The position numbers and the translations under genes are program-made. This document shows, piece by piece, positions 8,019 to 16,694 of a stretch of DNA of 64,000 nucleotides. The DNA lies in the NCBI RefSeq assembly GCF_002210105.1, contig NZ_AQQU01000005.1, forward strand, positions 124,001-188,000. Direction: 5' to 3'. The stretch is from Oceanicola sp. 22II-s10i (GTDB lineage Bacteria > Pseudomonadota > Alphaproteobacteria > Rhodobacterales > Rhodobacteraceae). Numbering within the stretch: the first letter of the stretch is position 1; the number at the start of each line of letters is the position of its first letter. A model generated the notes under the pieces. It was not told the DNA's origin and searched no databases. It saw only the letters and a program-made list of their open reading frames with translations.

Positions 8019-10463
8019 ATGACCCAGGGCGCGCTCTCCCATATCCGTGTACTCGAACTCGGCTCCGGGGACGCCCTGGCCTATTGCGGCAAGCTCTTCG
8101 CCGATTTCGGCGCAGAAGTCATAAAGGTAGAAGACCCCGGCGGGGATCCCCGCCGGGCCATCGGCACCGAGGCCGTGCCGGGCACCGCCGCCTACTGGGC
8201 CTTCCTGAACACGAACAAGCTGTCGGTCACCGCGGACTGGCGCACGACGCAGGGCGCGGACACGATCCGGGCCCTGCTCGCACATTGCGACCTGCTGATC
8301 GACGGGCGCAAACCCTCCGACATGGAGGCCTCCGCCCTCGCGCACCGCAGGCTCGAAGCCGAGGATCCCGGCCTGACCACCGTCAGCCTGTCGTGGTTCG
8401 GCCCCATCGGCCCCTATCGCGACTATCACGGGACCGAGGCCGTGGCCCGTTCCCTCGCCGGCAGCGTCTACGAGACGAACGCCGTTGACGAGACCCCGAT
8501 GCTGACGCGCGAAGGACAGGCCGCTGCGATCGCGGGCATGTCCGCCTTCATCCCCGCCGCCGCCTCGCTCTGGTCCGCCGAACGCGGCGGGCGGCGCTGG
8601 TCGCTCAGCATCCTGTCTGCGCTGACCCATGTCACCGAATACGACGTCGGCATGCAGACCGAGATGAACAAGAAGCCGCGGACGATGTGGAACAACTTCG
8701 GCCGTTCCTACCCCGCGCATCCGATGCCGGTGAAGGACGGCTGGCTGGGTGTCTCGGTCATGACCCACGCCCAGTGGCTGGGCTTCTGCGACGCGCTGGA
8801 CAAGCCCGAATGGAAATCCGACCCGCGCTTCGACAACGTCGCGGGCCGCCAGGCGCACCGCCAGATGCTGGAGCCGATGATCGAGGCCGAACTGGCCAAG
8901 AAGACCGCCGAGGAATGGTTCGAACTGGGCCTGATACACAAGGTCCCGCTGGCGATCATGCCCGAGGTCCGCGACCTCAAGGGCCTGAAACTGCACCGCG
9001 AACGCGACAGCTTCGGCACGGTCACGGTGGGCGACAAAACCTTCGACGCGCCGATCCTGCCGACCGCCCTGCGCGGCACGCCGCCGGTCCGTCACGGCAC
9101 GGCCCCCCTGCCCGGTTCCGCCGACACCGGCACCCTGCCGCAGCACCAGCGCCTTGCCCCCGCCGAACGCGCGGGCGGCCGCCCGCTGGAAGGGCTGCGC
9201 ATCCTCGACCTGACCATGGGCTGGGCCGGGCCGATGTCCGTCCGGCAACTGGCCCAGATGGGCGCCGACGTCATCAAGGTGGAAAGCACCCGCGTGCCGG
9301 ACTGGTTCCGGGGTCTCGACTACCGCCCGCCGTATCATGCGGACCGGATGTACGAGAAGCAGTTCCAGTGGCTGCCGATGAACCTCGACAAGCGCGGGAT
9401 CACCATCGACATCTCTGTCCCCGAGGGCCGCGAACTGGTCCTCGAACTCGCCAAGCGGGTGGACGTGGTGATCGACGGCTATGCCGCCGACGCGATGCCC
9501 AAGTTCGGGCTGACCTACGATGTGATCAAGGCGGCCAATCCGCGCCTCGTGGTCGTTTCGATGCCCGCCTTCGGCATGGAAACCAGCTGGCGCAACGGCC
9601 GCGCCTATGGCTCGACGCTGGAACAGGCCTCGGGCCTGCCGGTCATCAACGGACGGCCCGAACAGCCGCCGATGATGTCACATTCGGTCTTCGGCGACCC
9701 GATCGGCGGACTGACCGCCGCCGTGTCGATGCTGGTCGGGATCCTGCACCAGAAGCGAACCGACGAGGGCCAGTACGTCGACATCGCGCAGGCGCAGGCG
9801 ATCCTGCCGCTCTTCGCGCCGCATATCTGCCACTACGGCGTTACCGGCGAACAGCTGCCCCGGATCGGCAACCGCCACCTGCGCCATTTCCCGCACAACA
9901 CCTATGCCTGCCTCGGCACGCAGCAGTTCCTGACGATCGAGGTCCGCTCGACCGAGGAATGGCAGGCGCTCTGCCGCGTGATGCGACGTCCCGATCTGGG
10001 CGATGACCCGTCGCTCGCCACGGTGGAGGGTCGCCGCGCCCGCGAGGACGAGATCGAAGAGGCGATCCGGGCCTGGGCGCTGACGGTGAAATCGGCGGTC
10101 GCGATGAACGAATTGCAGGTCAACGGCGTGCCCGCCGGCACCGTCCGTGCGCCGATGGACATATTGCTCGACCCCCACATGATGGCCGTCACCCGCTACG
10201 AGTCGCTGGAACGGCCCTTTGTCGGCGGCCATGTCATGCCGGTGCCGATCTACCTGGAGGGCGACGCGAAGCGCGGCTATGCCAACCGGCGGGTCGCGCC
10301 CACGCTGGGGCAGCACAACCGCGAGGTGCTGATCGGGGAACTGGGCATGTCCGACGCCGAATTCGCCGCGCTGGAAGAGGCCGGCGTGATCGGGACCGAG
10401 GCGACGACGGCGCGGCCCAAGCCGGTGGTCTGGCCGGACACCAGCGCCCGCAAGGCGGGCTGA
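8019..10463 (+). CDS. Fused two-domain CaiB/BaiF family CoA-transferase
   Basis: An 814-residue tandem fusion of two class III CoA-transferase domains (about residues 8-370 and 385-790). Each opens with the family's N-terminal motif: LGSGDALAYCGKLFADFGAEVIKVE, and LTMGWAGPMSVRQLAQMGADVIKVES. Such enzymes move CoA between carboxylates and could activate the pathway substrate. The canonical catalytic Asp (YDxxxQ) appears replaced in both halves, by Glu in GTEAVARSLAG and by Ser in AYGSTLEQASG, as judged by eye. The ATG at 8019 was chosen because the frame upstream overlaps the previous gene. Last gene of the 3850-10463 operon; it ends 4 bp from a convergent gene. Confidence 0.9.
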   Translation: MTQGALSHIRVLELGSGDALAYCGKLFADFGAEVIKVEDPGGDPRRAIGTEAVPGTAAYWAFLNTNKLSVTADWRTTQGADTIRALLAHCDLLIDGRKPSDMEASALAHRRLEAEDPGLTTVSLSWFGPIGPYRDYHGTEAVARSLAGSVYETNAVDETPMLTREGQAAAIAGMSAFIPAAASLWSAERGGRRWSLSILSALTHVTEYDVGMQTEMNKKPRTMWNNFGRSYPAHPMPVKDGWLGVSVMTHAQWLGFCDALDKPEWKSDPRFDNVAGRQAHRQMLEPMIEAELAKKTAEEWFELGLIHKVPLAIMPEVRDLKGLKLHRERDSFGTVTVGDKTFDAPILPTALRGTPPVRHGTAPLPGSADTGTLPQHQRLAPAERAGGRPLEGLRILDLTMGWAGPMSVRQLAQMGADVIKVESTRVPDWFRGLDYRPPYHADRMYEKQFQWLPMNLDKRGITIDISVPEGRELVLELAKRVDVVIDGYAADAMPKFGLTYDVIKAANPRLVVVSMPAFGMETSWRNGRAYGSTLEQASGLPVINGRPEQPPMMSHSVFGDPIGGLTAAVSMLVGILHQKRTDEGQYVDIAQAQAILPLFAPHICHYGVTGEQLPRIGNRHLRHFPHNTYACLGTQQFLTIEVRSTEEWQALCRVMRRPDLGDDPSLATVEGRRAREDEIEEAIRAWALTVKSAVAMNELQVNGVPAGTVRAPMDILLDPHMMAVTRYESLERPFVGGHVMPVPIYLEGDAKRGYANRRVAPTLGQHNREVLIGELGMSDAEFAALEEAGVIGTEATTARPKPVVWPDTSARKAG

Positions 10464-10467
10464 CGCC

Positions 10468-11124
10468 CTACCTCGTCAGAAGCGGGGCCAATAGCGGGGC
10501 GATCAGCCCCGCGATCCGGTCCGATCCCAGCTCGGACGGGTGCGTCCGGTCCGCCGCGAAGAGCGTCGGGTCGTCGGGGCTGAACACGTCGTCCATGTCG
10601 GCCAGCGTGACGCCCGGATCGGCGTCAGCCATCCGCCCCAGACGCCGTTCCAGCACCCGGTAGGTCTGTTCGCAGGTCGTGCCCGCATAGCGCGGCGAGG
10701 TGTAGTAGTCCGCCCAGATCACCCGCGATCCGCGCCCGCGCAGGTCCGCCACCAGCGCCGGTATCGCGCCGCTTCGCCCGTCCTCCGAGATCAGCCGGTC
10801 CAGCACCGCCCCGCAGTCGGGGCAGGAGCATCCGACGCCCAGATCGTTCGCCCCGCCGTTCACGACGACGACCGGAACCCGGAGCCCTTGGAGCTGCGCG
10901 GGAATGTTCAGCGATCCGACCCCGCCCGTCACCTGCGCCAGCGGGATCGACACATCGCCCACCGGTTCCCCGAGCCTCGACTGGAGCCGGTCCGCGACCG
11001 ATCCGCCCGCGACCCGGTTCCATGCCATGACGGAATCGCCCGCCACGACCACGCGCGCGCCGTCCGGCACGCCGGTCGAACAGGCGGCAAGCAGACCGAA
11101 GACAAGAAGGACAATGTATCTCAT
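10468..11124 (-). CDS. SGNH/GDSL hydrolase lipoprotein
   Basis: A 218-residue predicted lipoprotein: hydrophobic N-terminus, lipobox LLAAC with Cys15. It then shows an SGNH esterase pattern: AGDSVMAW (Ser31), VNGGANDLG (Asn93) and ADRTHPSELG (Asp192, His195). It is likely an extracytoplasmic esterase/lipase acting on a cell-envelope or extracellular ester; the substrate is unknown. Four extra cysteines (Cys99, 101, 104 and 151) could form disulfides. The start at 11124 places Met directly before the lipobox; the open frame upstream to 11253 has no signal-peptide logic. Convergent with the CoA-transferase and divergent from the next gene. Confidence 0.82.
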   Translation of the reverse strand: MRYIVLLVFGLLAACSTGVPDGARVVVAGDSVMAWNRVAGGSVADRLQSRLGEPVGDVSIPLAQVTGGVGSLNIPAQLQGLRVPVVVVNGGANDLGVGCSCPDCGAVLDRLISEDGRSGAIPALVADLRGRGSRVIWADYYTSPRYAGTTCEQTYRVLERRLGRMADADPGVTLADMDDVFSPDDPTLFAADRTHPSELGSDRIAGLIAPLLAPLLTR

Positions 11125-11273
11125 CTGGAGTGACTTGATCCGGACGCCCCGGCAATCAAGCCACACCCCCGCCGCCCGGCAGGAATTCGCGGGTGAACGA
11201 CCAGAAATTTCCACATTCTTAAGACATGGCTGATTGAAACAATTTGAGACCAATCCGAGAGTTCGATCCGTAA

Positions 11274-12302
11274 ATGCCCCGCCTTCCCGTTTTTCTCGCC
11301 GCCGTGGCCGTCATTCTCAGCGGCCACGCACACGCGCAATCCGCCGTCGAACGCCACGTCTGGCAGGACGCCCGCACGTTCGAACCCTACAGCCGCACCG
11401 CCGCCGCGATCACCGGGCCGATCACCCTGTCGGGCAACCCGGACTTCGCCTCCGAGGGCAGCACGATGTCCATCGCCTTCGGGACGGCAGCGCCGGTGCA
11501 ACTGACCTCGGTCGGCGCGTCATGGCGCAGCTGGAGCGTCTCCGGCACCGGCAAGCAGACCGCCGAGGTCTTTCGCATGGCCGGCGATCCCGGTCCCCTG
11601 GAAAACGGCAACCGCCTCTGCGGGATGGAGGGCACGGACCAGCCGCTTTATCTGGTCTTTCACGAAGACCGTGACATTCTCGGCAACGCAATGCTGGTGA
11701 TGGCCGCTTTCGAGGGGCAGGAGCCACCGCACGATATCAACAGCCCCGGCCTTTGCGGCACCTATGGCTACGACGCAGAACCGGCCGCCGTGCCCGCAGT
11801 CGCCGGCACCGCGACGCCTGACGCCGCCCAGGACCCCGCCCCAGCACCCTCCGCCAGTCAATGGCGGACCAGCCGCGAAACGAACCCGCTCGACGACAGC
11901 ACGACCGTCTTCCTCGCGCTCACCGCGACCAGCGGCCAGTCCCGATGGGGCGAACCGATCACGCTCGTGGCGCGCTGCAAGTCGAACAAGACCGAGCTCT
12001 ACGTGAACTGGGGCGATTACCTCGGCGACGACAGCCGCGATGTGTATTCCGAGTGGAAATACGTCAACGTCCGCGTCGGTGAGGCTCCCATGCGGACCGA
12101 GAAATGGGGCGTCTCCACCGACCGCAAGGCAGCCTTCGCCCCCGGCTGGGCAGGCAATTTCCTGAAGGAACTGCTCGATCAGGACCGGCTGGTGCTGCAG
12201 ACCACGCCCTACGGCGAAAACCCCAGCCTCGCGGTCTTCGACATCACCGGCCTGCGCAGCGTGCTGGGTCTGCTGGCCGAAACCTGCAACTGGTCGTTCT
12301 GA
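11274..12302 (+). CDS. Secreted protein with C-terminal VasI/TagO-like domain
   Basis: A 342-residue exported protein with a signal peptide ending near residue 22 (HAHA|QS). The N-terminal half (30-170) is unrecognised. A Pro/Ala-rich linker spans about 170-195. The C-terminal 140 residues resemble the type VI secretion-associated VasI family: two Trp-rich strands, the ITLVARC core with LYVNWGDYL, a TTPYGENPSLAVFDITGL stretch, and a terminal Cys-Asn-Trp. No type VI genes are in the window, so a general periplasmic role is more likely. A ribosome site is weak. The stop lies 4 bp from the convergent flavoprotein gene. Confidence 0.72.
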   Translation: MPRLPVFLAAVAVILSGHAHAQSAVERHVWQDARTFEPYSRTAAAITGPITLSGNPDFASEGSTMSIAFGTAAPVQLTSVGASWRSWSVSGTGKQTAEVFRMAGDPGPLENGNRLCGMEGTDQPLYLVFHEDRDILGNAMLVMAAFEGQEPPHDINSPGLCGTYGYDAEPAAVPAVAGTATPDAAQDPAPAPSASQWRTSRETNPLDDSTTVFLALTATSGQSRWGEPITLVARCKSNKTELYVNWGDYLGDDSRDVYSEWKYVNVRVGEAPMRTEKWGVSTDRKAAFAPGWAGNFLKELLDQDRLVLQTTPYGENPSLAVFDITGLRSVLGLLAETCNWSF

Positions 12303-12306
12303 ACGG

Positions 12307-13476
12307 TTACCCCCGCCGGGCCGCGATCGCCTGCCCGGCGGCCACCGCCGACGACCACGCCCACTGGAAGTTGTAGCCCCCCAGCCATCCCGTGACGTCC
12401 ACCGCCTCGCCAATGGCATAGAGCCCCGGCACCGCGGTCGCCTCCATCGTCCGCGACGACAGACCGGCGGTTGAAATCCCGCCCGCCGTCACCTCGGCCT
12501 TGGCATAGCCCTCGGTTCCCGTCGGATGGAAGGTCAGCGCCTCCAGCGCCCCGGCCACCCGGTCGATGTCGGCGTCCGAGGTGTTCCCCAGCTCCTGCCC
12601 CAACGGGATCCGTGCCGCCAGTACCTCGGCCAGCCGGTTCGGCAGATGCTCGGACAGCGCCGCCCGCAGATGCGCGCGCGGCATCTTCGCCCGCGCCTCG
12701 CGCAGCAGCGCGCCCGCCCCCGGCAGGACGTTCAGCTCCACCGGATCGCCCGGTGTCCAGTAGGACGACACCTGCAAGATCGAGGGCCCGGACAGTCCCC
12801 GGTGGGTGAACAGTGCCGCCTCGTCGAAGGACACCGCCCCGACCCGCGCCGTCACCGGGCAGGCGACGCCCGAGATCGCCTTGAACGCCGCATCCCCCTC
12901 GCCCAGGGTCATCGGCACCAGCGCCGGGCGCGGCGTCACGATCTCCAGCCCGAAACGCCGCGCGATGTCATAGGCGATGCCCGAGGCGCCCATCTTGGGG
13001 ATCGACGGCCCGCCGGTCGCGATCACCAGTTGCCGCGCGGTCCGCCCCGCCACCCGGAACAGCCCGTCCGCATGGCCGATCTCGCCGATCTTCGTGTTCA
13101 GCACGACCTCGGCCCCGCCCTTGCGGCATTCCTCCATCAGCATCGCCACGATCTGCCGGGCCGAGCCGTCACAGAAGAGCTGCCCCAGCGTCTTCTCGTG
13201 CCACGCGATCCCGTAAGCCTGGACCAGTCCTAAAAAATCCCACTGGGTATAGCGACTGAGCGCCGACTTGGCGAAATGCGGGTTCTGGGAGATATAGCAC
13301 CCCGCCTCCACCCCCATGTTCGTGAAGTTGCAGCGTCCGCCGCCCGAGATCAGGATCTTCTTTCCCGCCTTCTCGGCATGGTCGATCACCACGACACGCG
13401 CACCGGCCTGCCCGGCGGTCGCCGCCGCCAGCAGCCCTGCCCCGCCGGCCCCGAGGATGATCGCGTCATACACCAT
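12307..13476 (-). CDS. HI0933/BaiN-family FAD-dependent oxidoreductase
   Basis: A 389-residue flavoprotein of the HI0933 family (YhiN/BaiN-like). The FAD Rossmann motif AIILGAGGAGLLAA lies at residues 5-18, the diagnostic GKKILISGGGRCNFTN at about 38-53, and a C-terminal GLYAIGEAVDVTGWLGGYNF FAD-contact stretch is present. The family includes reductases of conjugated dienone/enone systems and proteins of unknown activity, so the substrate cannot be given. The length is normal for the family. No co-directional partner; the upstream neighbour is the gamma-glutamyltransferase homologue 39 bp away. Confidence 0.88.
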   Translation of the reverse strand: MVYDAIILGAGGAGLLAAATAGQAGARVVVIDHAEKAGKKILISGGGRCNFTNMGVEAGCYISQNPHFAKSALSRYTQWDFLGLVQAYGIAWHEKTLGQLFCDGSARQIVAMLMEECRKGGAEVVLNTKIGEIGHADGLFRVAGRTARQLVIATGGPSIPKMGASGIAYDIARRFGLEIVTPRPALVPMTLGEGDAAFKAISGVACPVTARVGAVSFDEAALFTHRGLSGPSILQVSSYWTPGDPVELNVLPGAGALLREARAKMPRAHLRAALSEHLPNRLAEVLAARIPLGQELGNTSDADIDRVAGALEALTFHPTGTEGYAKAEVTAGGISTAGLSSRTMEATAVPGLYAIGEAVDVTGWLGGYNFQWAWSSAVAAGQAIAARRG

Positions 13477-13515
13477 GCCGCCCTCTACCCCGCGGCCCGC
13501 GCGGCGGAAAGCCCC

Positions 13516-15303
13516 TCAGCGCCCGATGGCGTAGGCCTGCATCATCCGCGGCGTCGCGGCGGCCCGCAGCAGCCCGTCCTCGCCCCGTTCCGCCGCCGTC
13601 AGCCGCCCCACGGTCCACGGCGCGGCGACCTCCACGTCATGCCCGCGTCGCTTCAGGTCCGCGATCACATCCTCGCCGAACGACGGCTCGACCATCAGGT
13701 GACCGGGACGCGAGGCGCGCGGATAGAACGAACCCTGCACGTGGAACGAATGGAACAGCGGCGCGTCGATGGCGGCCTGCAGGTTCGCCGTGGCATGCAC
13801 CCGCCGCAGGAACAGGATCAGCTGCCACTGGTCCTGCTGGTCGCCCCCCGGCGTGCCAAAGGCCAGCCGCGGCTCTCCCTTCAGGCTGGCGATCGAGGGC
13901 GTCAGCGTCGTCCGGGGCCGCGCGCCGGGCTTCAGCGAGGACGGCCGCCCCTCCTCCAGCCAGAACATCTGCGCGCGGGAGTTCAGCGGCATCCCCAGCC
14001 CCGGCACGACGGGCGAAGACTGCAACCACCCGCCCGACGGCGTGGCCGACACCATGTTCCCCGCCGCGTCGATGACGTCCAGATGCACCGTATCCCCGCG
14101 CCGGTCCGTCAGATGCGCCATGGTCGGCTCGCCCGCACCTGCCCCCGCCTCCTCGACCTTCGCCGCCGCGCGGTCCAGCATCGCCTGCACCCAGGGCTCG
14201 CACCCCGGCACCGTCCCCGGCCGCTGCTCGCGCGAGGCGGTGGCCCCGATCAGCCCCCGCCGCGCATCGGCATAGTCGCGCGACAGCAGCGCCTCCATCG
14301 GGATGTCATTGAACGCCGGATCGCCGTAATAGGCCTCGCGATCCGCGAAGGCGAGCTTGATGGCCTCGGTCACGGTATGCACGAACTCGGCCCCGTTCGG
14401 GTCCATCTCGCCCACGCCGGTCCCGTCCAGCAGCCGCAGCGCCTGCAACAGCGACGGCCCCTGTCCCCATGGTCCGGTCTTGAAAACCTCCCAGTCGCCG
14501 TAATCCACCGACAGAGGCGCCTCGTAGCTGGCGCTCCACCCGGCCATGTCCTGCCCGGTCAGAACGCCTTTGCGGCGGCCCCCGGCGGCGTCCATCACGC
14601 AGGCCTCGCGCACCCATGCGTCGATCGCCTCGGCCACGAAACCGCGATAGAACACGTCCCGCGCCCGGTCGATCCGCGCCTCGCGGCCGGAAACCGTCTC
14701 GGCCTCGGCCAGCACCCGGTCCCAGGTGTCGGCGAGGTCCGGGTTCCGGAACAAGCTCCCCGGCTTCGGCGCCTGCCCGCCCGGCAGCCAGACGGCGGCC
14801 GAGGTCGGCCATTCCTCGCGGAACAGGTCCGCCAGCGACGCGATCCCGTTCGCCGCGTTGGCGAGGATTGGATGCCCGTGGCGCGCGTAGTGGATCGCCG
14901 GTTCCAGCACCTCGCGCAGCCCCAGCGTGCCGTGGTCCCGCAGCATTAGCATCCAGCCGTCGAAGGCCCCCGGAATGACCGTCGCCAGCATCCCCGAACC
15001 CGGCACCATGTCCAGCCCCTCGGCCCGGTAATGCGCGATCGTCGCGCCCGCCGGGGCCGTCCCCTGCGCGCAGAGCACTGTCGGCCGGTCCTCCCCCGCC
15101 TTGCGGAAGATCGCCGGCATATCGCCGAGCGGCCCGTTCAGATGCGGCTCCACCACCTGCAGGGTCAGCGCGGTCGCCACGGCGGCGTCGAAGGCGTTCC
15201 CGCCCCGCTCCAGCATCGACATGCCGACGGCGCTAGCGATCCAGTGGGTCGAGGTGACGACACCGAAGGTGCCGGTGATCTGCGGACGGGTGGTGAAGGT
15301 CAT
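13516..15303 (-). CDS. Gamma-glutamyltransferase family protein
   Basis: A 595-residue Ntn-hydrolase of the gamma-glutamyltranspeptidase family. The N-terminal signature GGNAFDAAVATALTL is at about 35-49. The autoprocessing nucleophile is Thr in RRGDTVHLDVID, followed by GNMVSATPSGG, and the small-subunit motif AFGTPGGDQQDQ is present. No signal peptide is evident, unlike classical periplasmic GGT, and the form resembles cytosolic YwrD-type homologues. It probably cleaves a gamma-glutamyl amide or a related acyl amide. ATG at 15303 with GAGG upstream. Confidence 0.87.
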   Translation of the reverse strand: MTFTTRPQITGTFGVVTSTHWIASAVGMSMLERGGNAFDAAVATALTLQVVEPHLNGPLGDMPAIFRKAGEDRPTVLCAQGTAPAGATIAHYRAEGLDMVPGSGMLATVIPGAFDGWMLMLRDHGTLGLREVLEPAIHYARHGHPILANAANGIASLADLFREEWPTSAAVWLPGGQAPKPGSLFRNPDLADTWDRVLAEAETVSGREARIDRARDVFYRGFVAEAIDAWVREACVMDAAGGRRKGVLTGQDMAGWSASYEAPLSVDYGDWEVFKTGPWGQGPSLLQALRLLDGTGVGEMDPNGAEFVHTVTEAIKLAFADREAYYGDPAFNDIPMEALLSRDYADARRGLIGATASREQRPGTVPGCEPWVQAMLDRAAAKVEEAGAGAGEPTMAHLTDRRGDTVHLDVIDAAGNMVSATPSGGWLQSSPVVPGLGMPLNSRAQMFWLEEGRPSSLKPGARPRTTLTPSIASLKGEPRLAFGTPGGDQQDQWQLILFLRRVHATANLQAAIDAPLFHSFHVQGSFYPRASRPGHLMVEPSFGEDVIADLKRRGHDVEVAAPWTVGRLTAAERGEDGLLRAAATPRMMQAYAIGR

Positions 15304-15409
15304 GGGGGCGCCTCTGCTGTGGTTCCGACTACTCTAGGACCCCGCCTGCCCGAGGGCCAGCGCCGCCCTGCGCTGGACAGAACACGAGCGCGGCCGCCAT
15401 AACGGGCGG

Positions 15410-15736
15410 ATGTATCTCCTGTCGCTCTACTTCACCGCCGCACTGGCCGAGATCGCGGGTTGCTTCGCCTTCTGGGCGTGGTTCCGCCTCGGCCAGAACC
15501 CGCTCTGGCTGATCCCCGGCATAGCCTCGCTCGCCGCCTTCGCGTGGATCCTCGCGCTCAGCCCGGTCGAGCACGCGGGCCGCGCCTACGCGGTCTACGG
15601 CGGGATCTACATCCTCGCCTCGCTGCTCTGGCTCTGGGGTGTCGAGGGCCAGCGCCCCGACCGCTGGGACGCCATCGGCGCGACCGTCACGCTGATCGGC
15701 GCTGCCATCATCCTCTGGGGCCCGCGCGGCGGCTGA
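15410..15736 (+). CDS. YnfA/UPF0060 family membrane protein
   Basis: A 108-residue integral membrane protein with four hydrophobic segments. The family-typical features [11 protein letters not shown] (residues 14-24), [16 protein letters not shown] and [15 protein letters not shown] are present. The family resembles small multidrug resistance transporters, but its physiological role is unsettled. The length equals the family norm. It stands alone between two minus-strand genes and ends near a strong hairpin at 15794-15816. Confidence 0.9.
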   Translation: MYLLSLYFTAALAEIAGCFAFWAWFRLGQNPLWLIPGIASLAAFAWILALSPVEHAGRAYAVYGGIYILASLLWLWGVEGQRPDRWDAIGATVTLIGAAIILWGPRGG

Positions 15737-15793
15737 GCCCGCGCCAGCCCGATCCCTTCATCTGGCCGGATAAACTCCCGCCGGAGGCCGCAT

Positions 15794-15816
15794 GGGACGG
15801 GCTCGATGCCCGTCCC
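15794..15816. terminator. Hairpin between convergent ynfA-like and SDR genes
   Basis: GGGACGGGC-tcgat-GCCCGTCCC forms a perfect 9-bp stem (10 with the flanking T-A pair) and a 5-nt loop. It sits in the gap between two convergent genes. No U-tract follows, so this is a putative terminator only. Confidence 0.5.
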
Positions 15817-15827
15817 ACGCGCAAACC

Positions 15828-15856
15828 GCTCATCGGCCCTCACGGACCGCCTCGCC
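15828..15856 (+). repeat. Dispersed 29-bp intergenic repeat, copy 2
   Basis: The segment matches 27 of 29 bases of the copy at 7065-7093. The two differences (g/a) weaken the internal ggccctc-gagggcc-type hairpin in this copy. It lies just after the hairpin at 15794-15816. Confidence 0.55.
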
Positions 15857-15905
15857 CCCGCCCGTCCCGAAGCGAGACGGACCGTAAGGTCCGGCGAGCG
15901 CCCCC

Positions 15906-16694
15906 TCAGAACATGTAATCTCCGCCATTCAGATGGATCGCCTGTCCGTTCACGAACCCGCCCGTGGTGCAGAGGTAGACCGCCGCATAGGCGAGGTCGT
16001 CCACATGCCCCCAGCGTTTCAGCGGGATCGCCTCGCGCTTGGCGTCGACATGGGTGTTGGGATACTGCGACCAGTCCCGGTCGGTGTCGATCGCGCCGGG
16101 CACCAGCGTGTTCGCGGTGATCCCGTATTTCCCCAGCTCCTTGCCGACCGCCTTGGAAAACCCGTGCATCCCGGCCTTCGCCGCGATGTTGTAGGCGCGT
16201 TCCGTCAGGTGTCCGGTGAACCCGTCATATCCCGAGACATGGATGATCCGCCCCCAGCCCTTTTCCTTCATGCCCGGCACGACATGGTGGGCCAGGTAGA
16301 ACGACGCCGACAGGTTGATCCGGATCGACTCGTCCCAGTCCGCGATGGTGATATCCTCGAACGGCTTGTGCAGCCGCCGCCCCACGTTCGACACCGCGAT
16401 GTCGACCGGGCCAAAGACCTCCGCCGCCTCGGCCACCATGCGCCCCACGGCTTCAGCATCGCTGACATCCGCCATGATGCCATGCGCCCGCCCTCCGGCC
16501 TCGCGGATCAGGTGCACCGTTTCGTCAACCTTCTCCGGGCTCCGCGCCCCGTTCACGACCACCGCCGCGCCGGCCTCGGCCAGCCGCAGCGCGATGGCGC
16601 GCCCGATGTTCTGGCCCGACCCCGTGACCAGCGCCACCTTGTCGTCCAGCCGGTGCAGGTGCAGCCCCTCGGGGTTCGGTATCGCGCGGCTCAT
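15906..16694 (-). CDS. Short-chain dehydrogenase/reductase with shifted active-site motif
   Basis: A 262-residue SDR. The cofactor motif TGSGQNIGRAIA lies near residue 22, the NNAG position reads SNVG, IHVSGYDG holds the catalytic Ser, and PGAIDTDRD follows the active site. The Tyr/Lys motif reads AYNIAAKAG, so Tyr and Lys are separated by four residues rather than the usual three. The ATG at 16694 overlaps the hydrolase stop in an ATGA. An open frame continues upstream but belongs to the hydrolase region. Last gene of the 22136-15906 operon. It probably acts on a hydroxy/keto intermediate of that pathway. Confidence 0.87.
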   Translation of the reverse strand: MSRAIPNPEGLHLHRLDDKVALVTGSGQNIGRAIALRLAEAGAAVVVNGARSPEKVDETVHLIREAGGRAHGIMADVSDAEAVGRMVAEAAEVFGPVDIAVSNVGRRLHKPFEDITIADWDESIRINLSASFYLAHHVVPGMKEKGWGRIIHVSGYDGFTGHLTERAYNIAAKAGMHGFSKAVGKELGKYGITANTLVPGAIDTDRDWSQYPNTHVDAKREAIPLKRWGHVDDLAYAAVYLCTTGGFVNGQAIHLNGGDYMF

